In this document: positions 1 to 5,678 of the stretch, in pieces | Position numbering within the stretch: the first letter of the stretch is position 1 | How the letters are laid out: every line of letters begins with the position of its first letter | Assembly: GCA_002339265.1 (NCBI GenBank) | Contig: DDKG01000219.1 | Span: forward strand, 1 to 10,392 | Reading direction: 5' to 3' | DNA from: Massilia sp. UBA2604 | Lineage (GTDB): Bacteria > Pseudomonadota > Gammaproteobacteria > Burkholderiales > Burkholderiaceae_D | DNA: 10,392 nt | Notes under the pieces: model-generated | The model's database searches: none | What the model was told of the DNA's origin: nothing | Seen by the model: only the letters and a program-made list of their open reading frames with translations | Program-made: the position numbers and the translations under genes

Positions 1-567
1 GTGGAGGATTTGCTCGATATCTCCCGCGTCAGTCGCGGCCTCGTGACGCTGGACCGGACGCCGGTGGATGTGCGCCACGTCGTCGAAGCGGCAGTGGAAC
101 AGCTCGAGGCATCGGCTACCGCGCGGCGCCACGCGATCGTCGTGACTTTGCCAGAGCACCAATGCCTGGTCGCAGGTGATCGAACGCGACTGTTGCAGGT
201 GGTCGCCAACCTGCTGGGGAACGCGATCCGCTATACACCCGAACGTGGCCTTATCGAGGTAGCCGTGTCGATGCGCGACGCCGTAGTCGCGGTGCGCGTT
301 GCCGACGATGGCATCGGCATCCCGGCGGCGCTGATGCCGCACCTGTTCGACCTGTACACGCAAGCCGAGCGCACGGATGGCAGGACTGGGGGGCTTGGCC
401 TCGGGCTCGCCCTGGTCAAGAGCCTCGTGGAAGCCCATGGCGGCTCAGTGACAGCACATAGCGTCGGCATCGGCGCCGGGAGCGCGTTCGAAGTGCAATT
501 GCCCGCCATGGGCATCGTGGCGGCCACGAAGGACGCAGCCCGCTTCGCCCTAGGCGGTCCCGGCTAG
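1..567 (+). CDS. Sensor histidine kinase, C-terminal part (cut at window start)
   Basis: The frame is open from the first base, and the true start and phospho-accepting His lie upstream of the window. Residues 1-16 (EDLLDISRVSRG) look like the end of the second dimerisation helix. A full HATPase_c kinase domain follows: N-box around 65-80 (VANLLGNAIRYTP), G1 box at about 102-107 (ADDGIGIP), and a glycine-rich G2 box at about 130-140 (GGLGLGLALVK). The protein would autophosphorylate with ATP and pass phosphate to a receiver. No receiver is fused at this end, since only about 20 residues follow the kinase fold. The GTG at position 1 is in frame but probably internal. The last 18 bp overlap the tail of the convergent kinase gene. 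The family call is very secure; the ligand and output partner cannot be seen. Confidence 0.93.
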   Translation: MEDLLDISRVSRGLVTLDRTPVDVRHVVEAAVEQLEASATARRHAIVVTLPEHQCLVAGDRTRLLQVVANLLGNAIRYTPERGLIEVAVSMRDAVVAVRVADDGIGIPAALMPHLFDLYTQAERTDGRTGGLGLGLALVKSLVEAHGGSVTAHSVGIGAGSAFEVQLPAMGIVAATKDAARFALGGPG

Positions 568-1692
568 GTTGACGACCGGCAGGACGAATTTCAGCCGCAT
601 CCCCTGCCCTGGCCCGGCGCTATGCGCCGACACCATGCCGCCATGGGCGTCGCAGACGCTTTTCGCGATCGCCAGCCCTACTCCCGCGCCGGAAGACACC
701 CGGGCCGGATGGTGGGCAAACTTGCGAAACGGGACAAACAGTTCACGCAGCTGGTGCCGCGGCGCACCGATCCCGACATCTTCCACCGAGATCTCCAGCA
801 GTGCGCCATCGATGCGTGCCGACAATGCAATGGAAGCGCCATCGTCCGAGAAGTCGCTTGCGTTGAGCAGCGCATTTCCAAGCGCCTGCGCGAGCCTTTC
901 GGGATCGCACAGCAGTGCGACGTGTTCGTCGCCGCCACCGACATCGATGCGCAGCGTCTGGCGGCGCGTGCCGATCGACGCGGCAGCGACGTCACGCGCC
1001 AGGCCGAGCACCTCTCCCACTGTCGCCGCGCGGATCGCCACTGGAATGTCGCAGGCGCGCTCGATGCGCGACGCGTCGAGCAGGTCGGTAATGAAACGCG
1101 CAAGCTGGCGCGTCTGCCGCTCGACGATCCCGGCCATGCGCGCGATCTCGGGCTCGGTCGCCATCCTGCCCATGGCCTGTGCCACGCTCATGATCGGCGC
1201 GAGCGGATTGCGCAGCTCGTGGGCGAGGATGCGGAGGAACACGTCCCGATTCTGCGCGGCGTGGTCGACTTCGCTTTCGAGACGGCAGCGTTCGCTGATG
1301 TCGGTCAGCGAACAGACCACGCCAACGACCTCGCCACCATCCGCAACGACGGGACGGGCATGGATCACCAGCCGCCGCTGCTGGCCATCAGCCGATTCGG
1401 CGATGCATTCGAACGGCGCCTGGGCATGCCCGGTGGCAGCCGCCCGGGCGGCGGGTGAGACCGACCTCTGCAGAGCAATGCCGCCAGCATCGTATAGCGC
1501 GGCAAAGCCATCCCACCTGCCGGGCTCGCCCACGTGCGACTGTTCGCCCCACAATCGCTTCGCCGAGCCGTTGCTGTGCACGACCTCCCCGCGCCTGTCG
1601 CAGCAAAATGCCGGGCAGGCGATCTGGTCGATCACCCACATGCAGGAAACCGGCCAGCCCGGCTCGGTCATCGCGATCCGGTCAGTTGTCAT
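550..1692 (-). CDS. PAS-domain sensor histidine kinase (cytoplasmic)
   Basis: A 380-aa kinase. Residues about 15-135 look like a PAS sensor domain that begins VIDQIACPAF and ends in the typical SLTDISERCRLE linker. The HisKA helix carries the H-box LAHELRNPL with the phosphorylated His at about 158. The HATPase_c part has an N-box (GNALLNASDFS, near 272-282), a G1 box (DVGIGAP, near 305) and a G2 box (GAGVGLAIAK, near 335). No transmembrane segment or signal peptide is seen, so it probably senses something in the cytosol. I chose the ATG at 1692 because GGAGA lies 5 nt upstream; an in-frame ATG at 1761 would add 23 residues but has no better ribosome site. It is divergent from the single-domain receiver gene at 1917, its likely phosphate acceptor. 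It overlaps the upstream kinase gene tail to tail by 18 bp. Confidence 0.92.
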   Translation of the reverse strand: MTTDRIAMTEPGWPVSCMWVIDQIACPAFCCDRRGEVVHSNGSAKRLWGEQSHVGEPGRWDGFAALYDAGGIALQRSVSPAARAAATGHAQAPFECIAESADGQQRRLVIHARPVVADGGEVVGVVCSLTDISERCRLESEVDHAAQNRDVFLRILAHELRNPLAPIMSVAQAMGRMATEPEIARMAGIVERQTRQLARFITDLLDASRIERACDIPVAIRAATVGEVLGLARDVAAASIGTRRQTLRIDVGGGDEHVALLCDPERLAQALGNALLNASDFSDDGASIALSARIDGALLEISVEDVGIGAPRHQLRELFVPFRKFAHHPARVSSGAGVGLAIAKSVCDAHGGMVSAHSAGPGQGMRLKFVLPVVNLAGTA

Positions 1693-1916
1693 TGCGTCTC
1701 CATCCATCATTGGTCTAGCAGTCATTCTCGCCGGTTGCGCAGTCATGCAACGTAGGAGCATGGACAGTGCGCTCGTCGTCCCAAGACCTGCCGGACTCGT
1801 GCAGCCGGCCTATCGAACGCGATGTCCCTGGGCCACCATGGTATTGTCGAGGATTGGGGAGGTTTCCCTCACCTGCGTCGTGCCACGGTCCGTCGCTTCT
1901 ACAGGACCATATCGAC
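1693..1916. promoter_or_regulatory. Divergent intergenic region between kinase and receiver genes
   Basis: These 224 bp must hold the promoters of the minus-strand kinase and the plus-strand receiver. I find no convincing -35/-10 pair on either strand. An 8-bp palindrome ACCATGGT occurs near 1836-1843, and a short GAGG-tttc-CCTC repeat sits near 1859-1870. Neither is strong enough to name as an operator. Confidence 0.3.
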
Positions 1917-2300
1917 ATGACGGCTATTCCACCTCGACGGGTGCTGGTCATCGACGACAACATCGATCTGGCCAATATGTTCGCGATGCTGCTCGAGGCT
2001 AACGGTTACGTGACTAGAACCGCGTATTCCGGCCATGAGGGACTGGAAGCGGTTCGGGCCTTCATGCCGGATGTCGTCATCTGCGATATCGGCATGCCCG
2101 ACATATCCGGCCATGATGTGGCCAGGCGCATCCGCGATGGCGGCTATGGCTGCAAGCCCACGCTGATCGCGGTGTCGGGCTGGGGCGATGCGCGCACGCT
2201 GGCGGCAAGCAGCGCTGCGGGCTTCGCAGTGCACATGACAAAGCCGGTCGCCATCGAGGCCGTCCTGGAGGTGATGCGCGACCAGCGTCCACCAGCCTAG
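1917..2300 (+). CDS. Stand-alone CheY-like response regulator receiver
   Basis: A 127-aa protein that is one receiver (REC) domain and nothing else. All the usual residues are visible: the acidic pair D13-D14 (VLVIDDN), the phospho-accepting Asp57 (VVICDIGMPDISG), Ser87 in the Thr/Ser position (LIAVSGWG), and Lys109 followed by Pro (HMTKPV). It should therefore be phosphorylated normally. The frame is open further upstream, but residues before this ATG match no family, and AGGA at 1903-1906 is an acceptable, rather distant, ribosome site. It has no output domain, so it must act by binding a partner or by passing phosphate on in a relay. The divergent histidine kinase next door is the obvious donor; this is inferred from position only. 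Confidence 0.92.
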   Translation: MTAIPPRRVLVIDDNIDLANMFAMLLEANGYVTRTAYSGHEGLEAVRAFMPDVVICDIGMPDISGHDVARRIRDGGYGCKPTLIAVSGWGDARTLAASSAAGFAVHMTKPVAIEAVLEVMRDQRPPA

Positions 2301-2351
2301 GCGCACCTGGCACGCCCTCGACATTGCGAACACGCGGGTAGCGCCTGACGT

Positions 2352-3395
2352 CTAATGCAGGCAGCTGCGCTTGTGAATATACATCTCCCGGTCTGCCAAC
2401 TGGACATAGTCCAGCAGTGCCGTACCGCTGCCCGGATCACACTGCACGGCCCCGGCGCTGACTGCGAGCAAGTAAGTGCGCTCCTGCATCAGGTTAAATG
2501 CGTGCAGGTTGTCCCGAAGCCGCGCCAGTATCGCGCCCGGGTGCGCATCGTCGAGTACGAATGCGACGAACTCGTCGCCCCCGAACCGCGCCAGCACGTC
2601 ACTGTCGCGCAGCGATTCACGCAGCACGGCCGCAGCGTCCTGGATCAGCCGGTCTCCGGCGGCATGGCCGAGCTGATCGTTCACCAGCTTCAGGCCATCG
2701 ATGTCGGCATAGATGACGGCGCAGCCGGCATGCTTGCGCCGGGCCAGCCTGAACATGTGCTCGGCCTGGACGAAGAAGCCGCGTCGGTTGTTCAGGCCAG
2801 TCAGGACATCGGTCAGGGCGAGGGTGCGCACCGCACCTTCGGACTCGTCGCGGCGCGCCAGTTCGTCGGCATGCGCCACGGCGCTGCCCTCCATCTGCCG
2901 CCGCTGGACGGCGACCTGGGTCTCGAGCGATGTGCGTTCCAGGATTCTGCCGAGCGTCGCAACGGCCAGTTCGAGTATCGTGCCCAGCAGGCGGCGCCGC
3001 ACGACCCATGTCTTCGGCGCCGCATCGGCGGTCCAGGCGGCGGCCAGCACCGTCATGGCACGAGGGGCCGGCACACCCATCAGCATCGTGCGCGGGGCGA
3101 CCATCCTGGCCTTGCCCGGACCACTGCCCAGGCGCTCCAGCACCATGCCGTACCGGTCGGGATCGGGCGGCCCCCTGCGTGGCTCACCGTTGCAGTCGAA
3201 CTCGATACATTCGTTGATTTCTCCACGTACGAGCAGCAGGGCGCTGTCGACATCGGCGAGTTCCGTCATGGCCCGGCCTGCCAGAGCCAGCGCGTCAGAG
3301 GCCTTATCGGCCTGCATGAGTTCACGCGACATGGTGACCACGGCGCGCAATCGCCTTGTTTCTGCTTCCGGACCCTGTTCGGTAGTGCGTGTCAT
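2352..3395 (-). CDS. Diguanylate cyclase (GGDEF) with N-terminal GAF-like region
   Basis: A 347-aa protein that should make cyclic di-GMP from two GTP. The C-terminal GGDEF domain (about 190-347) has an intact active-site motif FGGDEF at 271-276, metal-binding Asp residues in YADIDG at 229-234, and the substrate-side LVND. An RxxD inhibitory site (RDSD, 263-266) sits five residues before GGDEF, so product feedback inhibition is expected. Residues about 15-155 look like a GAF-type sensor, a weaker call, followed by a likely coiled linker at about 150-190. No membrane segments are seen. The start is supported by GAGGAG 5 nt upstream. It lies 46 bp downstream of the 77-aa gene on the same strand, probably in one transcript, with a perfect palindrome between them. 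The C-terminus ends soon after the last GGDEF helix, so there is no EAL domain. Confidence 0.93.
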   Translation of the reverse strand: MTRTTEQGPEAETRRLRAVVTMSRELMQADKASDALALAGRAMTELADVDSALLLVRGEINECIEFDCNGEPRRGPPDPDRYGMVLERLGSGPGKARMVAPRTMLMGVPAPRAMTVLAAAWTADAAPKTWVVRRRLLGTILELAVATLGRILERTSLETQVAVQRRQMEGSAVAHADELARRDESEGAVRTLALTDVLTGLNNRRGFFVQAEHMFRLARRKHAGCAVIYADIDGLKLVNDQLGHAAGDRLIQDAAAVLRESLRDSDVLARFGGDEFVAFVLDDAHPGAILARLRDNLHAFNLMQERTYLLAVSAGAVQCDPGSGTALLDYVQLADREMYIHKRSCLH

Positions 3396-3406
3396 CCTTG
3401 CTCCTC
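3393..3406 (-). promoter_or_regulatory. Ribosome binding site and start of the diguanylate cyclase, with CsrA-like GGA motifs
   Basis: On the minus strand the bases read GAGGAGCAAGGATG, ending in the start codon. GAGGAG is a strong Shine-Dalgarno sequence. The overlapping CAAGGATG matches the core of the CsrA/RsmA binding consensus (CARGGAUG). Two GGA motifs this close to the start would fit translational repression by CsrA, but GGA is common in ribosome sites, so this is only a hypothesis. Confidence 0.35.
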
Positions 3407-3419
3407 AACATGCGTTGGT

Positions 3420-3437
3420 CCGCAGCCATGGCTGCGG
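3420..3437. repeat. Perfect 18-bp palindrome between the 77-aa gene and the cyclase gene
   Basis: CCGCAGCCATGGCTGCGG is identical to its reverse complement. As RNA it would fold as a 7-bp stem with loop CATG, in the 46-bp gap between the two minus-strand genes. No run of U follows, so it is not an intrinsic terminator. It may be an operator, an RNA processing site, or a transcript-end stabiliser. A second small hairpin (TCAGCC-GCC-GGCTGA, 3442-3456) overlaps the stop codon of the 77-aa gene. Confidence 0.5.
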
Positions 3438-3441
3438 TGCA

Positions 3442-3675
3442 TCAGCCGCCGGCTGACGACGGGGTGATTGCCTCCGATACCGACTGCCCTGCGCTTTCCC
3501 GACGGCGCAGGAGCGGATGGCCAAGAACGCGTTCGATCACGCGGTCAGGGACATGCTTGTAGCGCATGTAGCGACTGGCGAGGTCGCCGTTACGCGCTGC
3601 CAGGATATTCAGGCCGCGTGCGACCGCGTTCGCGGTCGGCTCGTCTGTTCGACGCTGACGTTCATTGCTGCACAT
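3442..3675 (-). CDS. Small basic protein of unknown function (77 aa)
   Basis: I do not recognise the family by name. The start at 3675 is supported by a strong GGAGG a few bases upstream; an ATG at 3741 in the same frame lacks this. The protein begins with a polar, charged stretch (MCSNERQRRTDEP), then a helix-like segment at about 15-38. A conserved-looking block at 40-59 (KHVPDRVIERVLGHPLLRRR) follows, then a Ser/Gly-rich tail. No signal peptide, membrane segment or cysteine pair is seen. The central block aligns with part of the 69-aa protein at 4573-4782 (pattern H-x4-V-x2-RVL-x2-P-x2-RR), which suggests the two are related. It precedes the diguanylate cyclase on the same strand by 46 bp and probably shares its transcript. 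A real gene is likely because of the ribosome site and the lack of any competing gene here. Confidence 0.7.
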   Translation of the reverse strand: MCSNERQRRTDEPTANAVARGLNILAARNGDLASRYMRYKHVPDRVIERVLGHPLLRRRESAGQSVSEAITPSSAGG

Positions 3676-3799
3676 CGTTCCTCCATCACGCTCCACCGGA
3701 ACGAGGGCCGCCACGGGAGAGGCGCATAGCCGGCGCTTCAAGCCCCGGTGCGATTCATCATACGCTCCGTACCGGCTGGCTGCCAGCGCTTTTCATGGA

Positions 3800-3821
3800 G
3801 GTCCGCCAGGCAGGTCGGACC
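3800..3821. repeat. Small inverted repeat in the gap downstream of the TrhA-like gene
   Basis: GGTCCG (3800-3805) and CGGACC (3816-3821) pair perfectly around a 10-nt loop. It lies in the 217-bp space between the TrhA-like gene and the 77-aa gene, where I see no gene and no clear promoter. GC-rich DNA makes 6-bp stems common, so its role is uncertain. Confidence 0.3.
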
Positions 3822-3866
3822 GCGTTCCCGCCTGCCATTCCCATGCCTCGTGCTCCCCCGGTCGGC

Positions 3867-3890
3867 ACGGCGCATCGAACGTCGCGCCGT
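3867..3890 (-). terminator. Hairpin just after the TrhA-like gene, possible transcript end
   Basis: ACGGCGC (3867-3873) pairs perfectly with GCGCCGT (3884-3890) around a 10-nt loop. The stem begins 2 nt after the stop codon of the minus-strand TrhA-like gene. No U-tract follows on that strand, so it is not a classical intrinsic terminator. On the plus strand the stem is followed by four Ts, but no plus-strand gene ends here. A role in mRNA end stabilisation is possible. Confidence 0.3.
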
Positions 3891-3892
3891 TT

Positions 3893-4510
3893 TCAGGCGA
3901 CATGCACCAGCACGGCGATGTAGTGGCAGATACTACCGGCCAGCACGAACAGATGCCAGATGCCGTGGCCATGGCGCACCCTGTGGTCATTGGCATAGAA
4001 CACGATGCCGGCTGTATAGAACACACCGCCGGCCGCCAGCCAGGCAAAGCCAGTGCCGCCGAGCGCATTCACCAGGGGTCCGGCATACCCGGCGGCGAGC
4101 CAGCCCATCAGAAGGTAGATCGCGAGCGACAGGATGCGCCGCTGCCTGGGGTACCAGAGTTCCTGCGCGATGCCGATCAGGGCCAGGCTCCAGACGACGC
4201 AGAACATCGTCCAGCCAACGGCGCCGCGCAGAGTCACCAGGGTGAACGGCGTATAGGTACCTGCAATCATGAGGTAGATCGCGCAATGGTCGAGTCTGCG
4301 CAGCACTTCCTTGGTAACGCCGCGGGCGCTGTGGTAAAGGGTCGAGGTCAGGTACAGCAACAGCAGCATGAGCGCGTAGACGCTGATGCTGACGATCTTC
4401 CACACATCGCCGGTGCGCGCCGCCACGACGACCAGCAGCGCGCCGCCGAGGGCCGCCGCCGCGGTGCCCGCGGCATGGGTCACGCTGTTGAAACGTTCGC
4501 CGTAATACAT
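3893..4510 (-). CDS. trhA: HlyIII/PAQR family membrane protein (TrhA-type)
   Basis: A 205-aa polytopic inner-membrane protein, the normal length for the bacterial HlyIII branch of the PAQR family. About seven hydrophobic segments alternate with short loops. Family hallmarks are present: the N-terminal E-x2-N-x3-H pattern (ERFNSVTH, 5-12), STLYHS with His60, LDHCAIYLMIAGTYTPFTL from residue 73 on, with Asp74-His75, and the last segment WHLFVLAGSICHY with His186 and His196. These His and Asp residues are thought to bind a metal such as zinc. E. coli TrhA is linked to membrane fluidity and energy homeostasis; the older name hemolysin III does not establish toxin activity. The ATG at 4510 has GGAAAGG about 6 nt upstream. 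The frame stays open far upstream to 5518, but those residues match nothing. It lies 62 bp downstream of the 69-aa gene on the same strand. Confidence 0.92.
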   Translation of the reverse strand: MYYGERFNSVTHAAGTAAAALGGALLVVVAARTGDVWKIVSISVYALMLLLLYLTSTLYHSARGVTKEVLRRLDHCAIYLMIAGTYTPFTLVTLRGAVGWTMFCVVWSLALIGIAQELWYPRQRRILSLAIYLLMGWLAAGYAGPLVNALGGTGFAWLAAGGVFYTAGIVFYANDHRVRHGHGIWHLFVLAGSICHYIAVLVHVA

Positions 4511-4552
4511 ATGCCGCCTTTCCGACCATGAGCCAATGCTTGCGCGGCGCCA

Positions 4553-4567
4553 GCCCCGCACGGGGGC
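4553..4567. repeat. Short GC-rich hairpin after the 69-aa gene
   Basis: GCCCC (4553-4557) pairs with GGGGC (4563-4567) around the loop GCACG. It starts 6 nt past the minus-strand stop at 4573 and has no U-tract. It may weakly separate the 69-aa gene from the TrhA-like gene downstream. Confidence 0.25.
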
Positions 4568-4572
4568 GTTGC

Positions 4573-4782
4573 TCAGTCGAGCGCTATTCGTTGCCCGAAA
4601 ACCGTAGCACGGGTATGCACGCAGCGCCGTTGCCATGGCCGGGTCAGCACCCGCAAGGCCACCTCCAGCGATATATGATTGCTTGCCAGGGCGTCGGCGG
4701 CGGATCGAATGCCCAGCGGGCGATGGTTGCTCACGATGGCGTCGATGAGAATGGCGTTCAGGCTGTCGATTCGGGTGCGCAT
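4573..4782 (-). CDS. Small protein of unknown function (69 aa)
   Basis: I do not recognise this gene by name. From the ATG at 4782 it reads as a helical, mildly basic protein: MRTRIDSLNAILIDAIV, then SAADALASNHISLEVALRVL (28-47), then RPWQRR and a basic tail. The start has only a weak ribosome site (GAGTGG). The frame continues upstream to an ATG at 4848 with no better site. Residues 35-53 align with residues 40-58 of the 77-aa protein at 3442-3675, with eight identities in nineteen positions by eye, so the two may be distant paralogues. It runs opposite to the 80-aa gene at 4889 and lies 62 bp upstream of the TrhA-like gene on the same strand, possibly co-transcribed with it. It could still be a chance ORF, but its codon use and amino acid order look like a real protein. 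Confidence 0.55.
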   Translation of the reverse strand: MRTRIDSLNAILIDAIVSNHRPLGIRSAADALASNHISLEVALRVLTRPWQRRCVHTRATVFGQRIALD

Positions 4783-4844
4783 TGGCCACTCTAGCACCCG
4801 GGTGGCGAACGCGGCGAATATATTTTTTGTCAATCGGGTTAGCT

Positions 4845-4874
4845 GCATGGTTCCATGCTAATGTGGTCTCCACA
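4845..4874. promoter_or_regulatory. Two adjacent inverted repeats upstream of the 80-aa gene
   Basis: GCATGG-TT-CCATGC (4845-4858) and TGTGG-TCT-CCACA (4862-4874) are both perfect. They fill the space just before the AGGAG ribosome site of the gene at 4889, in the 106-bp divergent region. They could be protein-binding operators or leader hairpins. A short AT-rich stretch at 4818-4833 with TTGTCA/TTGACA-like hexamers lies beside them, but no matching -10 box was found on either strand. Confidence 0.4.
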
Positions 4875-4888
4875 CCAAGGAGCATGCC

Positions 4889-5131
4889 ATGCACATCGAG
4901 CCAAAAACGCATTACAAGGGCTATACCATCGTGGCAAATCCGGTAGAGACGATTCGCCGGCGCTTCATGGCCATTTTCACGATCTACGAGAGCGAACATG
5001 CCACCTTCCCTCTTTGCCATGACCAGGCGATGGGCAGCAAGGGTTTTCTGACGGCCCAGGAAGCAATCAACGAGTCCTTCGACAATGCCCGCAAGTGGAT
5101 TGACCACAGGCACATACCGCAAATCCATTAG
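4889..5131 (+). CDS. Small protein of unknown function (80 aa), first of a related pair
   Basis: No family name is recognised. The ATG has a clear AGGAG 7 nt upstream. The protein looks like a compact alpha/beta fold: a first strand HYKGYTIVANP (8-18), a second strand RFMAIFTIYESEHATF at about 25-40, and a C-terminal helix TAQEAINESFDNARKWID at about 55-72. There is no signal peptide or membrane segment, and only one Cys. It resembles the next gene (5216-5467) in its Y-K/R-GY-x-I start, the EH that follows the second strand, and a final helix ending in ID. That suggests a tandem duplication followed by divergence. The two genes are 84 bp apart on the same strand and probably co-expressed, although a hairpin lies between them. 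The role is unknown. Confidence 0.8.
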   Translation: MHIEPKTHYKGYTIVANPVETIRRRFMAIFTIYESEHATFPLCHDQAMGSKGFLTAQEAINESFDNARKWIDHRHIPQIH

Positions 5132-5182
5132 AGCGCCTGGTATCCTCGTCCAGCGCGCGTGCCGGCATGCGCCGCACCAGCC

Positions 5183-5202
5183 GTGGCGCCTGCTTGCGCC
5201 AC
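5183..5202. repeat. Hairpin just before the ribosome site of the 83-aa gene
   Basis: GTGGCGC (5183-5189) and GCGCCAC (5196-5202) form a perfect 7-bp stem with a 6-nt loop. It ends 4 nt before GGAGG (5207-5211), the ribosome site of the gene at 5216. It could tune translation of the second gene relative to the first, or stabilise the upstream message. No U-tract follows. Confidence 0.45.
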
Positions 5203-5215
5203 ATCCGGAGGGACC

Positions 5216-5467
5216 ATGGAGAACCTGACAGGCGCGAATAACCTGGTGTTTACCCAGCTCGACGAGCGATACCGCGGCTATCGCATCGAATGGGCAACCA
5301 TCACATCCCAGAATCAGCCCACCAAATGGCTGGGACACTTTCACGCGATCAAGGAGGGGGAACACACCATCCGGGGTTCGCTCGTCAATCCGCAGCACAG
5401 TGCCGCAGACGCCCTGGAGCGCATCATCCTTGTAGTGAAGGAAAGGATCGATGAAGCAGTCCTTTGA
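5216..5467 (+). CDS. Small protein of unknown function (83 aa), second of a related pair
   Basis: The start at 5216 has GGAGG at 5207-5211. A GTG at 5159 in the same frame would add a low-complexity Ala/Pro-rich stretch and is rejected. The protein begins with a polar leader, then a first strand RYRGYRIEWATI (18-29), a second strand WLGHFHAIKEGEHTIRG at about 38-54, and a helix ADALERIILVVKERID at about 64-79. The same order of elements and the Y-K/R-GY-x-I, EH and terminal ID positions appear in the preceding 80-aa protein. The two are probably paralogues, too diverged for certainty by eye. No known catalytic motif, membrane segment or export signal is seen. It ends about 200 bp before the GGDEF-EAL gene, which has its own promoter, so it is not part of that transcript. 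Confidence 0.8.
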   Translation: MENLTGANNLVFTQLDERYRGYRIEWATITSQNQPTKWLGHFHAIKEGEHTIRGSLVNPQHSAADALERIILVVKERIDEAVL

Positions 5468-5556
5468 AACGCTGCTGCCGGGGGACACGTCGACCGATGA
5501 CCGAGCCCGGCGCCGCACGCCTGCCGGCCGCCCACGTTAATGCACCACGACAGTTG

Positions 5557-5579
5557 GATATTGTAAATTTGACAATCTC
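5557..5579. promoter_or_regulatory. Imperfect inverted repeat over the -35 box (possible operator)
   Basis: GATATTGT (5557-5564) and ACAATCTC (5572-5579) match in 7 of 8 paired positions around a 7-nt centre. The right arm covers most of the -35 hexamer of the GGDEF-EAL gene promoter. A repressor bound here would block RNA polymerase. The element lies in the most AT-rich part of the window. The regulator is unknown. Confidence 0.4.
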
Positions 5580-5596
5580 TCGATTCGTACTATACT
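5569..5596 (+). promoter_or_regulatory. Sigma70-type promoter of the GGDEF-EAL gene
   Basis: A perfect -35 box TTGACA (5569-5574) is followed after 16 bp by TATACT (5591-5596), one base from the -10 consensus TATAAT. Transcription would start near 5603-5604, leaving a leader of about 75 nt before the ATG at 5679. This is the clearest promoter in the window. Confidence 0.75.
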
Positions 5597-5612
5597 AACG
5601 CTCATCATCGTT

Positions 5613-5678
5613 CCCGGATGGGGAGACGTCCGGGGTAACGCTCGCATGGATTGGTGAGCGACGACAGTGGGAGACGTC
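5613..5678 (+). promoter_or_regulatory. Structured leader of the GGDEF-EAL gene: two hairpins and a repeated ribosome-site motif
   Basis: Hairpin 1 has arms CCCGGA (5613-5618) and TCCGGG (5629-5634) around a 10-nt loop holding GGGGA. Hairpin 2 has arms CGCTCGC (5639-5645) and GTGAGCG (5654-5660, one G-U pair) around the loop ATGGATTG. The 10-mer GGGAGACGTC occurs twice: at 5621-5630, in the loop and descending arm of hairpin 1, and at 5669-5678, where it forms the real ribosome site. GGA in two hairpin loops plus GGA in the ribosome site is the layout of CsrA/RsmA targets. No known cyclic-di-GMP riboswitch is recognisable. Confidence 0.45.

Noticed and set aside
569..2002. 477-codon plus-strand open frame opposite the PAS kinase
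   Set aside because: It is antisense to a kinase with all its motifs. Its translation is Ser/Arg/Ala-rich with no recognisable domain, as expected for a shadow frame in GC-rich DNA.
2299..2346. Terminator between the receiver and cyclase genes (AGGCGC with GCGCCT)
   Set aside because: The arms are 6 bp with a 36-nt loop and no U-tract on either strand, so this is too weak to call.
2355..3467. 370-codon plus-strand open frame opposite the diguanylate cyclase
   Set aside because: It mirrors a gene with an intact GGDEF domain and ribosome site. The antisense product shows no motif and is a codon-bias artefact.
3893..5518. 541-codon extension of the TrhA-like frame
   Set aside because: Only the last 205 residues match the family. 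The extension crosses three other genes and the ATG at 4510 has its own ribosome site.
5597..5678. Cyclic-di-GMP riboswitch in the GGDEF-EAL leader
   Set aside because: The leader is too short, and I see none of the conserved core of GEMM-I or type II riboswitches.
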